From Pseudomonas sp. R76 (lineage in GTDB: Bacteria > Pseudomonadota > Gammaproteobacteria > Pseudomonadales > Pseudomonadaceae), in the NCBI RefSeq assembly GCF_009834565.1, contig NZ_CP019428.1, positions 2,604,001-2,668,000 of the forward strand: DNA of 64,000 nucleotides, given 5' to 3'. Both the position numbers and the translations under genes were made by a program. Shown here piece after piece: positions 17,901-26,147 of this stretch; the stretch's first letter is position 1, and every line of letters begins with the position of its first letter. The notes beneath the pieces are model-generated. The model saw only the letters and a program-made list of their open reading frames with translations. It searched no databases and was not told the origin of the DNA.

Positions 17901-19205
17901 CTAGAAACTCAACCGAATCTCTGCGCACAGCCCGCCACCCGCGCGGTTGCTCAAGGTCAGTGAACCGCCGATGGCCACCGCCAATTGCTGCGCAATCGCC
18001 AAGCCCAGGCCGGTGCCACCGGTGCCGCGATTGCGTGAGCTTTCCACCCGATAAAACGGCTGCAGCACCTGCACCAGTTCGTCCTCGGCAATTCCCGGCC
18101 CACGGTCGAGCACCTTGATCGACAGCTGCCCGGCTGCGGTCGAGCCGACTTCCAGCTGCGCGCTGCCGGCGAACTTCAGCGCATTGTCGACCAGGTTCAC
18201 CAGCACCCGGCGCAACGCGTGGGGGCGGGTGTCGAGCACCACCGAGCTTTTGCCGCTGAGGCTGACCTGCTTGTGCATGTCCTGGTAGTCAAACACCAGG
18301 CTGTCGAGAAAGGCATCGAGGTTGATGCGATGACTGGCTTCGGTGGCGCCGTGCACGCTGCGCGCATAGGCCACGCCTTCGCGCACCAGGTGTTCCATTT
18401 CACCCAGGTCGCTCCAGAGTTTGTCGCGCTCGGCGCAGTCTTCCATGAACTCGGCGCGCAGCTTCATGCGCGTAATCGGCGTTTGCAGGTCGTGGGAAAT
18501 CGCCGCGAGGATCTGCATGCGCTCCTTGAGGTATTCGGCGATGCGCTGTTGCATTTGATTGAACGCCGCCGCCGCATGCGCGACTTCGGTCGGGCCGTGT
18601 TCGTCCAGCGGCGTGGGGGGGGCGTTGGGGTCGAGGGTTTCCACCGCTCGCGCGAGCCGCGTCAACGGGCGGATCGCCAGGCGCACCGCCAGCCAGGTGC
18701 AGCCGAGCAACAGCGCCAATTGCAGGATCAGTACCACCGGCAACCAATACGCCACAGGCAGGGCGGCGGGGCGCACGTCGATGGTGATCGGGCTGCCGTC
18801 GGCCAGGGTCAGGTGCGCCTGGAAGTGTTTCTGCAGGCCGGGAATGTCGCGAAACGTCAGCGCGTACTGCTCGCCCAGCGCGTCTGCAATCGAGGTGGCG
18901 GCCATTGGCACGTCATCACTGTTCATCGGCTCGCCGGTCTCACCGGCACTCAGCAAATAGTGATAGTCCTGGCGGTCGATACGCGGCAGCCAACTGGCGC
19001 GCTCGTTGGCGGGCAGGCGGTCGAGGATTGCCACCGAGGTGGATACATCGTTCTCCAGGTTGCCGAGCATCGCGGTGCGCGCGCTGATATAGCGCTCGTA
19101 AAACTGCGCGCAGAACGACAGCCCATGGGCGCACACCAGGCTGATCAGAAAGATCAGCGACAACTGCGATGCTAGCGTGCGTGGCCAGCCCACGCGCCAC
19201 TTCAT
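17901..19205 (-). CDS. Sensor histidine kinase (EnvZ/RstB-like)
   Basis: A 434-residue inner-membrane kinase: TM1 (about 12-32), a periplasmic loop, TM2 (about 150-175), HAMP (IRPLTRLARAVETLDP), HisKA with the phosphorylated His in AAISHDLQTPITRMK (about residue 237), then HATPase with NLVDNALKFAG (N box), DRGPGI and GTGLGLAIAQQL. It overlaps the response-regulator gene by 4 bases, so the pair is translationally coupled and the regulator is its partner. The periplasmic loop has no recognised sensor fold, so the signal is unknown. Confidence 0.92.
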   Translation of the reverse strand: MKWRVGWPRTLASQLSLIFLISLVCAHGLSFCAQFYERYISARTAMLGNLENDVSTSVAILDRLPANERASWLPRIDRQDYHYLLSAGETGEPMNSDDVPMAATSIADALGEQYALTFRDIPGLQKHFQAHLTLADGSPITIDVRPAALPVAYWLPVVLILQLALLLGCTWLAVRLAIRPLTRLARAVETLDPNAPPTPLDEHGPTEVAHAAAAFNQMQQRIAEYLKERMQILAAISHDLQTPITRMKLRAEFMEDCAERDKLWSDLGEMEHLVREGVAYARSVHGATEASHRINLDAFLDSLVFDYQDMHKQVSLSGKSSVVLDTRPHALRRVLVNLVDNALKFAGSAQLEVGSTAAGQLSIKVLDRGPGIAEDELVQVLQPFYRVESSRNRGTGGTGLGLAIAQQLAVAIGGSLTLSNRAGGGLCAEIRLSF

Positions 19206-19942
19206 TGCTCGGCCCCGAGGATTTCCACAGCGAGGGAGAACACATAACCCTCGCTGCGCACGGTCTTGATATAGGCCGGTTCGCGGGCGTCATCCAGCAG
19301 GCGTTGGCGCAAGCGACTGACCAGCAGGTCGATGGAGCGGTCGAACAGGTCCGCGTCACGGCCCTGTGTCAGGTTGAGCAATTGGTCGCGGTTGAGCACG
19401 CGTTGCGGGTGGTCGAGGAACACCCGCAGCAGGCGATATTCGGCGCCGCTCAGGGCGACCAGCGTGTCGTCTTCGTCGAGCAGATGGCGGGCGGTGGTGT
19501 CCAGGCGCCAGCGGCCAAAACGGATCAGCCGCCCGGTTTCACTCACCACCAGATTCGGCGGCAGCATGCGCGTGCGACGCAGCACGGCGTTGATGCGCGC
19601 CAGCAGTTCGCGGGCGGCGAAGGGTTTGACCAGGTAATCGTCGGCGCCCATTTCCAGGCCGATGATGCGGTCGGTTTCATCGTTGCGCGCGGTGAGCATC
19701 AGCACCGGCGTGGCTTTGTGCTTGCCCACTCGCAGCTCGCGGCACAGCTGCAGACCGTCGTCGCCGGGCATCATGATATCCAGCACGATCAGGTCAACCG
19801 GCGTGGTGTCGAGGAAGCTGCGCATCTGGCGGCCGTCGGCGACCACGGTGGTGCGCATGCCGTTTTTCTTCAGGTAATTGCCCACCAGCTCGCGGATCTC
19901 GCGGTCGTCATCGACGATCAGGATGTGGTCGACATGATCCAT
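19202..19942 (-). CDS. OmpR-family response regulator
   Basis: A 246-residue regulator. The receiver domain has acidic pocket Asp11-Asp12-Asp13, phospho-acceptor Asp55 (LIVLDIMMPGDDG), Thr84 and Lys106 (YLVKPF). The winged-helix output domain covers about 140-240 (SIDLLVSRLRQRLLDD, IKTVRSEGYVF). It is first in the two-gene operon with the kinase. The neighbouring intergenic region toward 20087 is 143 bp and has no gene. Confidence 0.93.
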   Translation of the reverse strand: MDHVDHILIVDDDREIRELVGNYLKKNGMRTTVVADGRQMRSFLDTTPVDLIVLDIMMPGDDGLQLCRELRVGKHKATPVLMLTARNDETDRIIGLEMGADDYLVKPFAARELLARINAVLRRTRMLPPNLVVSETGRLIRFGRWRLDTTARHLLDEDDTLVALSGAEYRLLRVFLDHPQRVLNRDQLLNLTQGRDADLFDRSIDLLVSRLRQRLLDDAREPAYIKTVRSEGYVFSLAVEILGAEQ

Positions 19943-20086
19943 GCTGCGTTCCTCGTTAAATGCTTATGGGCCGCAGTCTAGCCATCGCCGCAGGCTTTGC
20001 CTTGTGCCCTTTGTATTGCAGTGTATCTGGCGATAATGAGATACACAGCGAAGCAAAAAAGCTGACAGGCCAGCGCGCGGGGTCGC

Positions 20087-21481
20087 TCAACCCAGCAAGG
20101 CCTCGAACGCCCGTTGCACCCGTGGCTCATCACTGTGGGCCACATTGAACCGCATCAAGTTGAGGTGCGCCGGGTCGTAGCCGAACAGCGCACCCGGCGC
20201 CAATACCAGGCTGCGTTTTAACGCCTCCTGGGCCAGCCGCTCGCCATTCACGCCCGGTGGCAGGTGCGCCCAGATAAACATCCCGCCTTCATACGCCATC
20301 GGCAACTCACAACCGCAGCGTTTCAACCATTGCTCGACACGCCCGCCGGCTTCCATCAGCCGCTGCACCACGCGTTTGCGGTGCTTGGCGTAGCTGCCTT
20401 CGCTGAGCATGCGATAGACGAGCTGCTCGAACAGCTCCGAGGTTACGCCGCCGCTCATCAGCTTCATGTTGGTCAGGTTAGCCGCCAGTTGCGGCGCGGC
20501 CACCACGTAGCTGACGCGGGTGTTGGCGCTGAGGATTTTGGAGAACCCCGACAGGTAAGTGACCTGGTCCAGGCCGGCGAGGGCGGCCAGGCGTGGCGGC
20601 GGGTTGGGGTGCAGGTCGCCGTAGAGGTCGTCCTCGATGATATGGCAGTGGTATTGCCGGGTCAGTTGCAGCAGGCGAAACGCCTGGCTGGGGCTGAAGG
20701 AATGGCCGGTGGGGTTGTGCAGCACGCTGGTGGTCAGGTAGAGGCTGGGGCGGTGCTCGGCCAGCAGCTGTTCGAGGGCGGCGAAGTCAAAGCCGTCGGG
20801 GCGACGCTCCAGGGTCACCACCTTGACCCCGTGCAGCGCCAGGTTGGCGTGGAAGTTGAAGTAGCACGGCGCATCCAGCAGCACCGTGTCGCCGGGGCGT
20901 GCGAGCAGGCGCATAAGCATGTCCAGGCCTTGCACGGTGTTGGGCGTGGTGATGATTTGCTCCACCGGCACCGACAGCCCATCGGCGTGCAGCTTCTGTT
21001 GCAAGGCCTGGCGCAACGGCAATAGCCCGGCCGGCGTACCCAGCCCGGCAAGGCGCAGCGACGGCGCGCGGACCACGCTGCGCATGGCTTGGCGAATGGC
21101 TTCGCTGTTCAGCCAGTCCTCCGGCAAGTGGCCGCTGCCGGGGCGCAACTCGCCGCTGGCCGTCACCAAGGGGCGGCGCAGCACGCTGAGCAGGTCCTGG
21201 GGCAGCAGGTCGACCCAGTTCACAGACGCGGGGCGGGTGCTGTCCATCGCCACAAAGTAGCCGCGGCCCTGGCTGGAGGTCAGCAAGCTGCGCCCGCGCA
21301 GGAGGTCCAGCGCTTCGTTGAGGGTGAACTTGCTGACGCCCAAGGTCAGGGTCAGCTCGCGCACCGAAGGCAACTTGCTGCCGGGCGCCCATTCACCGCT
21401 CTCGATGGCCTGGCTGAACGCCTCGACAATCTGCTGGACCTTGGGCGTGCCTTGGACAAAGGCGATGGCGGATACGAACAT
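20087..21481 (-). CDS. MocR/GntR-type regulator with aminotransferase domain
   Basis: A 464-residue protein. A GntR winged helix (about 12-75, LPSVRELTLTLGVSKFTLNEALD) is linked to a fold-type I aminotransferase domain. The PLP lysine sits in SGFSKILSANTRVSYV near residue 313, with NPTGHSFS and EDDLYGDLHP motifs. MocR proteins normally use PLP as a sensor to control a neighbouring gene. The divergent enzyme and exporter genes at 21605 and 22435 are the likely targets, with a CCGGT/ACCGG palindrome between. It could also be a catalytic aminotransferase. Confidence 0.88.
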   Translation of the reverse strand: MFVSAIAFVQGTPKVQQIVEAFSQAIESGEWAPGSKLPSVRELTLTLGVSKFTLNEALDLLRGRSLLTSSQGRGYFVAMDSTRPASVNWVDLLPQDLLSVLRRPLVTASGELRPGSGHLPEDWLNSEAIRQAMRSVVRAPSLRLAGLGTPAGLLPLRQALQQKLHADGLSVPVEQIITTPNTVQGLDMLMRLLARPGDTVLLDAPCYFNFHANLALHGVKVVTLERRPDGFDFAALEQLLAEHRPSLYLTTSVLHNPTGHSFSPSQAFRLLQLTRQYHCHIIEDDLYGDLHPNPPPRLAALAGLDQVTYLSGFSKILSANTRVSYVVAAPQLAANLTNMKLMSGGVTSELFEQLVYRMLSEGSYAKHRKRVVQRLMEAGGRVEQWLKRCGCELPMAYEGGMFIWAHLPPGVNGERLAQEALKRSLVLAPGALFGYDPAHLNLMRFNVAHSDEPRVQRAFEALLG

Positions 21482-21499
21482 AAACCTTCCTGGTATTTG

Positions 21500-21515
21500 C
21501 CGGTTATTTTACCGG
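21500..21515. promoter_or_regulatory. Candidate operator in the MocR divergent region
   Basis: CCGGT-TATTTT-ACCGG is an inverted repeat with 5-bp arms and a 6-bp spacer, 19 bp upstream of the MocR start and 90 bp upstream of 21605. A GGTAAA-like half-site recurs nearby at TTTACC. Assignment rests on symmetry and position only. Confidence 0.4.
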
Positions 21516-21604
21516 TGAAGTAAGGCGGGATTAGGCATTGCTTTACCTGCCTTGCGCAAGGCGGTGGCTCTAGACTGCGGGCCATCTACGACAGGAAGCA
21601 CCGC

Positions 21605-22438
21605 ATGCAAAGCCAATTGCTCTACCCCGGCGCGCCGTTCTGCATCGCAATGGCCCAGCAGAAATACCTGGCGGCTGAAAAAGGCCTGCAAAGCGCCATC
21701 GACGGTGGCTTTACCCACTGGTACATCGACGGCAGCCTGTTGGGCGAAAGGGCCGAGGACTGGACCGATGCGCGTATCGCCAGCCTGCAGGCGAAGATCG
21801 CGGCAAGTGGCGTTCAGCCGATCTTTCACAGCAACTTCAAGGCGCCGCTGAGCAGCGATGTCGGGGCGTTCCGCGCGGCGGCGGTGGAGTACGTGGAAAA
21901 AGAGATCGATATTGCCAGCCGTTTGGGCGCGCCGCTGATCATCCACGGCGGCTGCATCGTCGGGCCGCAACGGGTGCAGGAGGCCAAGGCGATTGCCCTG
22001 GCGCAGTACCTCAAATCGGTGCGGGCGCTGGCGCAGTATGCCGAGGCCAAAGGCACGGATATCTACCTGGAAAGCCGGTCCAACTACGTCAACTACCGAA
22101 TATTTACCGACGAAGCGCAATTCGCCTCGGTGTTCGAACACCTGCAGGCGCACAGCAATGTGTACTGCTTGCTCGACGCCGGCCATGCCGCCGTCGACAA
22201 CGGCTTGGCCGCGCATGTACTGCGCACGTATCACGCGTTGATCAAGGGCATTTCCTTCAGCAACAACCCCGGTGTGCAAGACGCCAGCGACTTCGCCGAC
22301 GTGGTGCGGGCTATCGTCGACACCCAGTGGAAAGGCCTGGTGGCGTTCGAAACGTGCAGCCAGACCGTGGAGGCCGCCCTGGCCGGGCTGGCGCGTACCT
22401 TCGCTGTGGTTTCTTCCAACCCAGGTGTCGGCCCATGA
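21605..22438 (+). CDS. Sugar phosphate isomerase/epimerase-like TIM-barrel protein
   Basis: A 277-residue protein of the xylose isomerase-like/AP endonuclease 2 superfamily. Visible marks are LGAPLIIHGGCIVG, IYLESRSNYVN, VYCLLDAGHAAVDNG and LVAFETCSQTVE, which place Glu, Asp, His and Glu at the usual metal-binding strand ends. The reaction is unknown. Its stop overlaps the LysE start by 3 bases, so enzyme and exporter form an operon, divergent from a MocR regulator. That suggests a small-metabolite module (make or modify, export, sense). Confidence 0.78.
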   Translation: MQSQLLYPGAPFCIAMAQQKYLAAEKGLQSAIDGGFTHWYIDGSLLGERAEDWTDARIASLQAKIAASGVQPIFHSNFKAPLSSDVGAFRAAAVEYVEKEIDIASRLGAPLIIHGGCIVGPQRVQEAKAIALAQYLKSVRALAQYAEAKGTDIYLESRSNYVNYRIFTDEAQFASVFEHLQAHSNVYCLLDAGHAAVDNGLAAHVLRTYHALIKGISFSNNPGVQDASDFADVVRAIVDTQWKGLVAFETCSQTVEAALAGLARTFAVVSSNPGVGP

Positions 22439-23067
22439 CCAGCGCGTTAACGCTCTCTTCGTTTCTCTACTTTCTACTGTTTTGCGCCACCATGACCTTC
22501 AGCCCCGGCCCGATGACCCTGCTGTTGTTGGGCCTGGGCTTGAAAGACGGCTTGCGCAGTTCGATCCCGGCGCAGATCGGCGCCAGCGTGGCGTACCTGA
22601 TTTCGATCCTGATCTTTGCCGTGGGCTTTTCGGAATTGATCAAGGGCAACCTCGCTATCACCCAGACCCTCCAGCTCGTGGGTGTGGCCTACATTCTTTA
22701 CCTGGCTTACAGGCAGTGGACCAGCAGCGGCGTATCAATCGACAGGGTCGGCGCCGTGGAGGGTGCGCGCAGCCTGTTCGGCAAAGGCCTGTTGACCGGG
22801 TTTTCCAACCCCAAGACCATCATCATGTTCAGCGCCGTATTCCCGCAGTTTGCCGGGGCCGGGGAGCACACTTCAACGGTGGATATCGCCATCCTCGGGC
22901 TGACCTTTCTGACGCTGCAATTTGCCAGCGGTTGCCTGTACTGCTATTTCGGCCAGCGCATCAAGCATGTATTGGAAAACCCCAAGCGCCGGGTGATGTT
23001 GCAACGGGTCACGGCGGTGTTGCTACTGGGTGTGGCGTTGATGTTGGCGCGAGGATTTTCCCACTGA
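22435..23067 (+). CDS. LysE-family amino-acid/metabolite exporter
   Basis: A 210-residue inner-membrane protein with about six hydrophobic segments and the family motif SPGPMTLLLLGLGLKDGLRSS near residues 24-42, plus GFSNPKTIIMFSAVFPQF. ATG at 22435 overlaps the preceding TGA. LysE/RhtB proteins export amino acids or related compounds by proton antiport. Coupling to the TIM-barrel enzyme and the MocR regulator suggests the exported compound is related to their ligand. Confidence 0.88.
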   Translation: MTSALTLSSFLYFLLFCATMTFSPGPMTLLLLGLGLKDGLRSSIPAQIGASVAYLISILIFAVGFSELIKGNLAITQTLQLVGVAYILYLAYRQWTSSGVSIDRVGAVEGARSLFGKGLLTGFSNPKTIIMFSAVFPQFAGAGEHTSTVDIAILGLTFLTLQFASGCLYCYFGQRIKHVLENPKRRVMLQRVTAVLLLGVALMLARGFSH

Positions 23068-23147
23068 AGTATTAGCCTATAAGCGGTAGTGGCGATTTGA
23101 CGTTGCCCTGATAGACTCCAGGCATTCATCCAGGATCACACCAGACC

Positions 23148-24206
23148 ATGTCAGCCGCCGGAGGAAATGGACTTCCGCTCGCTTCACGGTTGTATAAGTC
23201 GCGCGCCTTGGGATTGTCGCTCGGCTTTGTGTGCGTGGTGTTTGGTATGTACCCCTTGCACCCGCCACTGTGGGTGTGGGCCTGGATGTTGATCAATGCC
23301 TTTGTCTGGCCGCACATCGCCTATCAATGGTCACGCCGCGCCAGCAACTCACTGCGCAGCGAACGCCGCAACCTGCTGTTCGATTCCTTTTGCGGCGGGT
23401 TCTGGGTCGGCGCCATGCACTTCAATCCGCTGCCCAGCGTGACCACGCTGTCGATGATGACCATGAACAATGTGGCCATCGGCGGGCCGCGTTTTATGTT
23501 GGCGGGCTGGGTGGCACAGGCATTGGGCATCGGCGCCTCGTTGCTGGTGTTCACCCCGGCGTTTATTGCCGTGACCACTGAAACCCAGCTGTACGCCTGC
23601 CTGCCGATCTTGATGGTGTATCCGCTGGCCCTGGGCTGGATCTGCTATCGCCAGGCCGTGACCCTGGCTCGACACAAGCGCGAACTGCTTGCCCTGAGCC
23701 GCACCGACAGCCTGTCCGGCCTGCTCAATCACGGCGCCTGGAAGGATCATCTGGAAATCGAATTCCAACGCTGCCGCCGCGAGCAGGTCGGCGCTGCCAT
23801 TGCGCTGATCGACATCGACCATTTCAAGACCATCAACGACACTTACGGCCATGTCACCGGCGATATCGTGCTGCGCCAACTGAGCAAAATACTGCGCCAG
23901 AACCTGCGCGTTACCGACCTTGCAGGCCGTTACGGCGGCGATGAGTTCTGCGTGATCCTGCCGGGCATGCCGCTGCATCGCGCCACCGAAGTGATGGACG
24001 CCTTGCGCGATCGTTTCAACGCGCTGGCCTATGCCCAGGACCCGACGCTGCGCGCCAGCTTGAGCATCGGCCTGGCGCCTTTTCAACCCGCGCATGCCGA
24101 TTCCACCAGCTGGCTCAACGACGCCGACCAGGCATTGTATGAGGCAAAAAGCAGTGGGCGTAACCGCGTGAGTTCGGTGCAAGGAAGTTGGTTGCGGTCG
24201 GTTTAG
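23148..24206 (+). CDS. Membrane diguanylate cyclase (MASE2-GGDEF)
   Basis: A 352-residue protein. The first ~175 residues are a multi-helix membrane sensor of MASE2 type (AGYW-like loop GMYPLHPPLWVWAWMLINAFVWPH, multiple TM segments). The GGDEF domain follows with an intact active site, RYGGDEF at 262-267, and an inhibitory c-di-GMP site RVTD at 254-257. It should therefore be an active, product-inhibited cyclase making c-di-GMP from two GTP, as in AdrA/DgcC proteins that drive cellulose and biofilm formation. It is transcribed alone. Confidence 0.9.
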   Translation: MSAAGGNGLPLASRLYKSRALGLSLGFVCVVFGMYPLHPPLWVWAWMLINAFVWPHIAYQWSRRASNSLRSERRNLLFDSFCGGFWVGAMHFNPLPSVTTLSMMTMNNVAIGGPRFMLAGWVAQALGIGASLLVFTPAFIAVTTETQLYACLPILMVYPLALGWICYRQAVTLARHKRELLALSRTDSLSGLLNHGAWKDHLEIEFQRCRREQVGAAIALIDIDHFKTINDTYGHVTGDIVLRQLSKILRQNLRVTDLAGRYGGDEFCVILPGMPLHRATEVMDALRDRFNALAYAQDPTLRASLSIGLAPFQPAHADSTSWLNDADQALYEAKSSGRNRVSSVQGSWLRSV

Positions 24207-24255
24207 TGGGGTAGGGTGTCGCAGCCCCTCCCAACAAAAACACAAGGATCGGTCC

Positions 24256-25485
24256 ATGCTCTTCACCTTCTCCCGTACCCTCCTGGCCGCGACCCTGGCC
24301 TTGTCCTTCGCCGTGCCGGCCTACAGCGCCGAGCCGCACAAACAGATCCAGGCCGATTCCGAACAGTACAAGGCCGAGGCCCTGAAACTGCTGGAACGTC
24401 TGGTGAACATCGATTCGGGCTCCGGCTACGAGCCCGGCCTGACCCAAGTGCGCGACATCGCCGTGGATGAATTGAAGCAGTTGGGTTTCAGCATCGAACT
24501 GGTGCCGGACAAAGCCGCCAATAACAGCCATGTGATCGCCACCCTCAAGGGCACCGGCAAGGCCAAGATCCTGCTGATGGCGCACATGGACACGGTGTTC
24601 AAGGAAGGCTCGGCCGCCGAGCGCCCGTTCCACATCAAGGACGGCCGCGCCTATGGCCCCGGCGTGATGGATGACAAAGGCGGCATCGTTGCCGGCATCT
24701 ACGCGCTGAAAGTCCTGAAAAACCAGGGCTTCAAGGACTATGCGCAAATCACCTTCCTGCTCGACGCCAGCGAAGAAACCGGCTCCGAAGCCGCCTCCGA
24801 GCTGATCCGCACCACCGCCAAAGGCCACGACGTCACCCTCAACCTCGAACCCGGCCGCCCAGCCGACGGCCTGGTGGTATGGCGCAAAGGCAGCGCCACC
24901 GCCGTGGTCGAAGTCAAAGGCAAAGCCGCCCACGCCGGCGTCGCCCCGGAACTGGGTCGCAACGCCGCCATGGAAGCCGCACACCAGATCCTGCAACTGG
25001 GCAAACTGGGCGACGAAGAGAAGAAAACCACCATCAACTTCACGGTCATCAAGGCCGGTGACCGCACCAACGTCATCCCCGACCAAGCCACTGCCAAGGC
25101 CGACGTACGCGCGGCGTTGCCGGAAGAGTTTGACCGGATCGAGAAAGACCTGGCCCGTGTATCAGCCAACAAATTGATCCCGGACACTGAAGTGAAGACC
25201 AGTTTGCTGCGCGGCTTACCGCCGATGCCGCAAACGCCGGAGTCGGACAAGTTGGTCGCAATTGCCCAAGGCATTTACGGGGAGTTGGGGCGTAAGTTGA
25301 CCATCGAAGGCAGCGGCGGGGCGGCGGATGCAAGCTTGTCGGCCGGGGTGGGTACGCCGACGTTGGACGGGTTTGGGATTGTGGGGGGGAATATTCATAC
25401 CCCAGAGGAATATGCGGAAGTGGAGAGTGTGGCGCCGCGGATTTATCTGCTTAGCCGGATGATTGTGGAGCTTTCGAAGCGGTGA
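24256..25485 (+). CDS. Exported M20 peptidase, carboxypeptidase G2-like
   Basis: A 409-residue protein with a signal peptide (about 1-24, ending AYSA). The M20 core has LLMAHMDTVF (metal His and catalytic Asp), YGPGVMDDKGG (bridging Asp), DASEETGSEA (catalytic Glu and metal Glu) and a dimerisation insert around KAAHAGVAPELGRNAA. It resembles glutamate carboxypeptidase G2, which removes C-terminal glutamate from folates and peptides in the periplasm. It is monocistronic, 49 bp after the cyclase gene, with repeats downstream. Confidence 0.88.
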   Translation: MLFTFSRTLLAATLALSFAVPAYSAEPHKQIQADSEQYKAEALKLLERLVNIDSGSGYEPGLTQVRDIAVDELKQLGFSIELVPDKAANNSHVIATLKGTGKAKILLMAHMDTVFKEGSAAERPFHIKDGRAYGPGVMDDKGGIVAGIYALKVLKNQGFKDYAQITFLLDASEETGSEAASELIRTTAKGHDVTLNLEPGRPADGLVVWRKGSATAVVEVKGKAAHAGVAPELGRNAAMEAAHQILQLGKLGDEEKKTTINFTVIKAGDRTNVIPDQATAKADVRAALPEEFDRIEKDLARVSANKLIPDTEVKTSLLRGLPPMPQTPESDKLVAIAQGIYGELGRKLTIEGSGGAADASLSAGVGTPTLDGFGIVGGNIHTPEEYAEVESVAPRIYLLSRMIVELSKR

Positions 25486-25535
25486 TTTGTTCGCAGGGCT
25501 GGCCATTCCCTAAGCGTGAGCCTGGCTCTGTGGCA

Positions 25536-25700
25536 AGCAATCTACTTGTGGCGAGCAGGCTTGTTGTGGCGAGCAGGCTTGCCCTGCGTTGGGTTGCGTA
25601 GCAGCCCCAAAACTGACGACGCGGATCTGGCTTCAGAACCGCGTCGGATTGATTGGGGCTGCTGCGCAGCCCAGCGCGAGCAAGCTCGCTCGCCACAGTG
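25536..25700. repeat. REP-like repeat cluster
   Basis: GTGGCGAGCAGGCTTG occurs twice in tandem (about 25549 and 25566). A long imperfect hairpin follows, with GTAGCAGCCCCAAA against TTGGGGCTGCTGCGCAGCCC, and then an inverted GAGCAAGCTCGCTCGCCACA. This is a third REP class in the window. No gene lies in 25486-25730. Confidence 0.8.
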
Positions 25701-25730
25701 TTTGACGGCGTGTCAGTGAGGCAGGTGTTT

Positions 25731-26147
25731 TTACCATGTGGATTGGTCTTCGAGGCTGGCTTTTTGGAGGTCGTCTTTCCAAATAATCTGAGCGAGCTGG
25801 TAAACATCATTTAAAAAGTCCCTAGGGCTCTCCAGCTCATACCATTCTGCTCTTGGCCATGAGGCCGCCTCGTCTTCGCCGATCTCGAATAAGCTTTGAA
25901 AGTCATAATCTTCATCATCCAGGCTGCTTTTTAGGGCCTGAATCAAAGCGAATTTATGTCTGTAGGAAAGGTAATCCAAATTCAAAGCGTGATTTCTTAT
26001 GAGCACCTCTCTGTCTACTTTTTCATCTGGGTTGTATTTTTCTAACTCTTCACCAAGTTCTTGCTCTCGATCATAAACGTCAAATACCCCTATAAACCAT
26101 TTAAGGCTCGGATCGAATGGTTCACTTAAGAACGGATCTTTCAGCAT
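25731..26147 (-). CDS. Candidate immunity protein for the Rhs toxin
   Basis: A 138-residue acidic protein (many Asp/Glu, for example SSLDDEDYDFQSLFEIGEDEAASW) whose ATG overlaps the stop of the Rhs gene by one base. Small acidic genes placed directly after the toxin end of an Rhs gene are almost always the cognate immunity protein, which binds the basic toxin domain in the cytoplasm. I do not recognise its family. Lower GC than the Rhs core matches the toxin tip, as expected for a swapped toxin-immunity cassette. Confidence 0.7.
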   Translation of the reverse strand: MLKDPFLSEPFDPSLKWFIGVFDVYDREQELGEELEKYNPDEKVDREVLIRNHALNLDYLSYRHKFALIQALKSSLDDEDYDFQSLFEIGEDEAASWPRAEWYELESPRDFLNDVYQLAQIIWKDDLQKASLEDQSTW

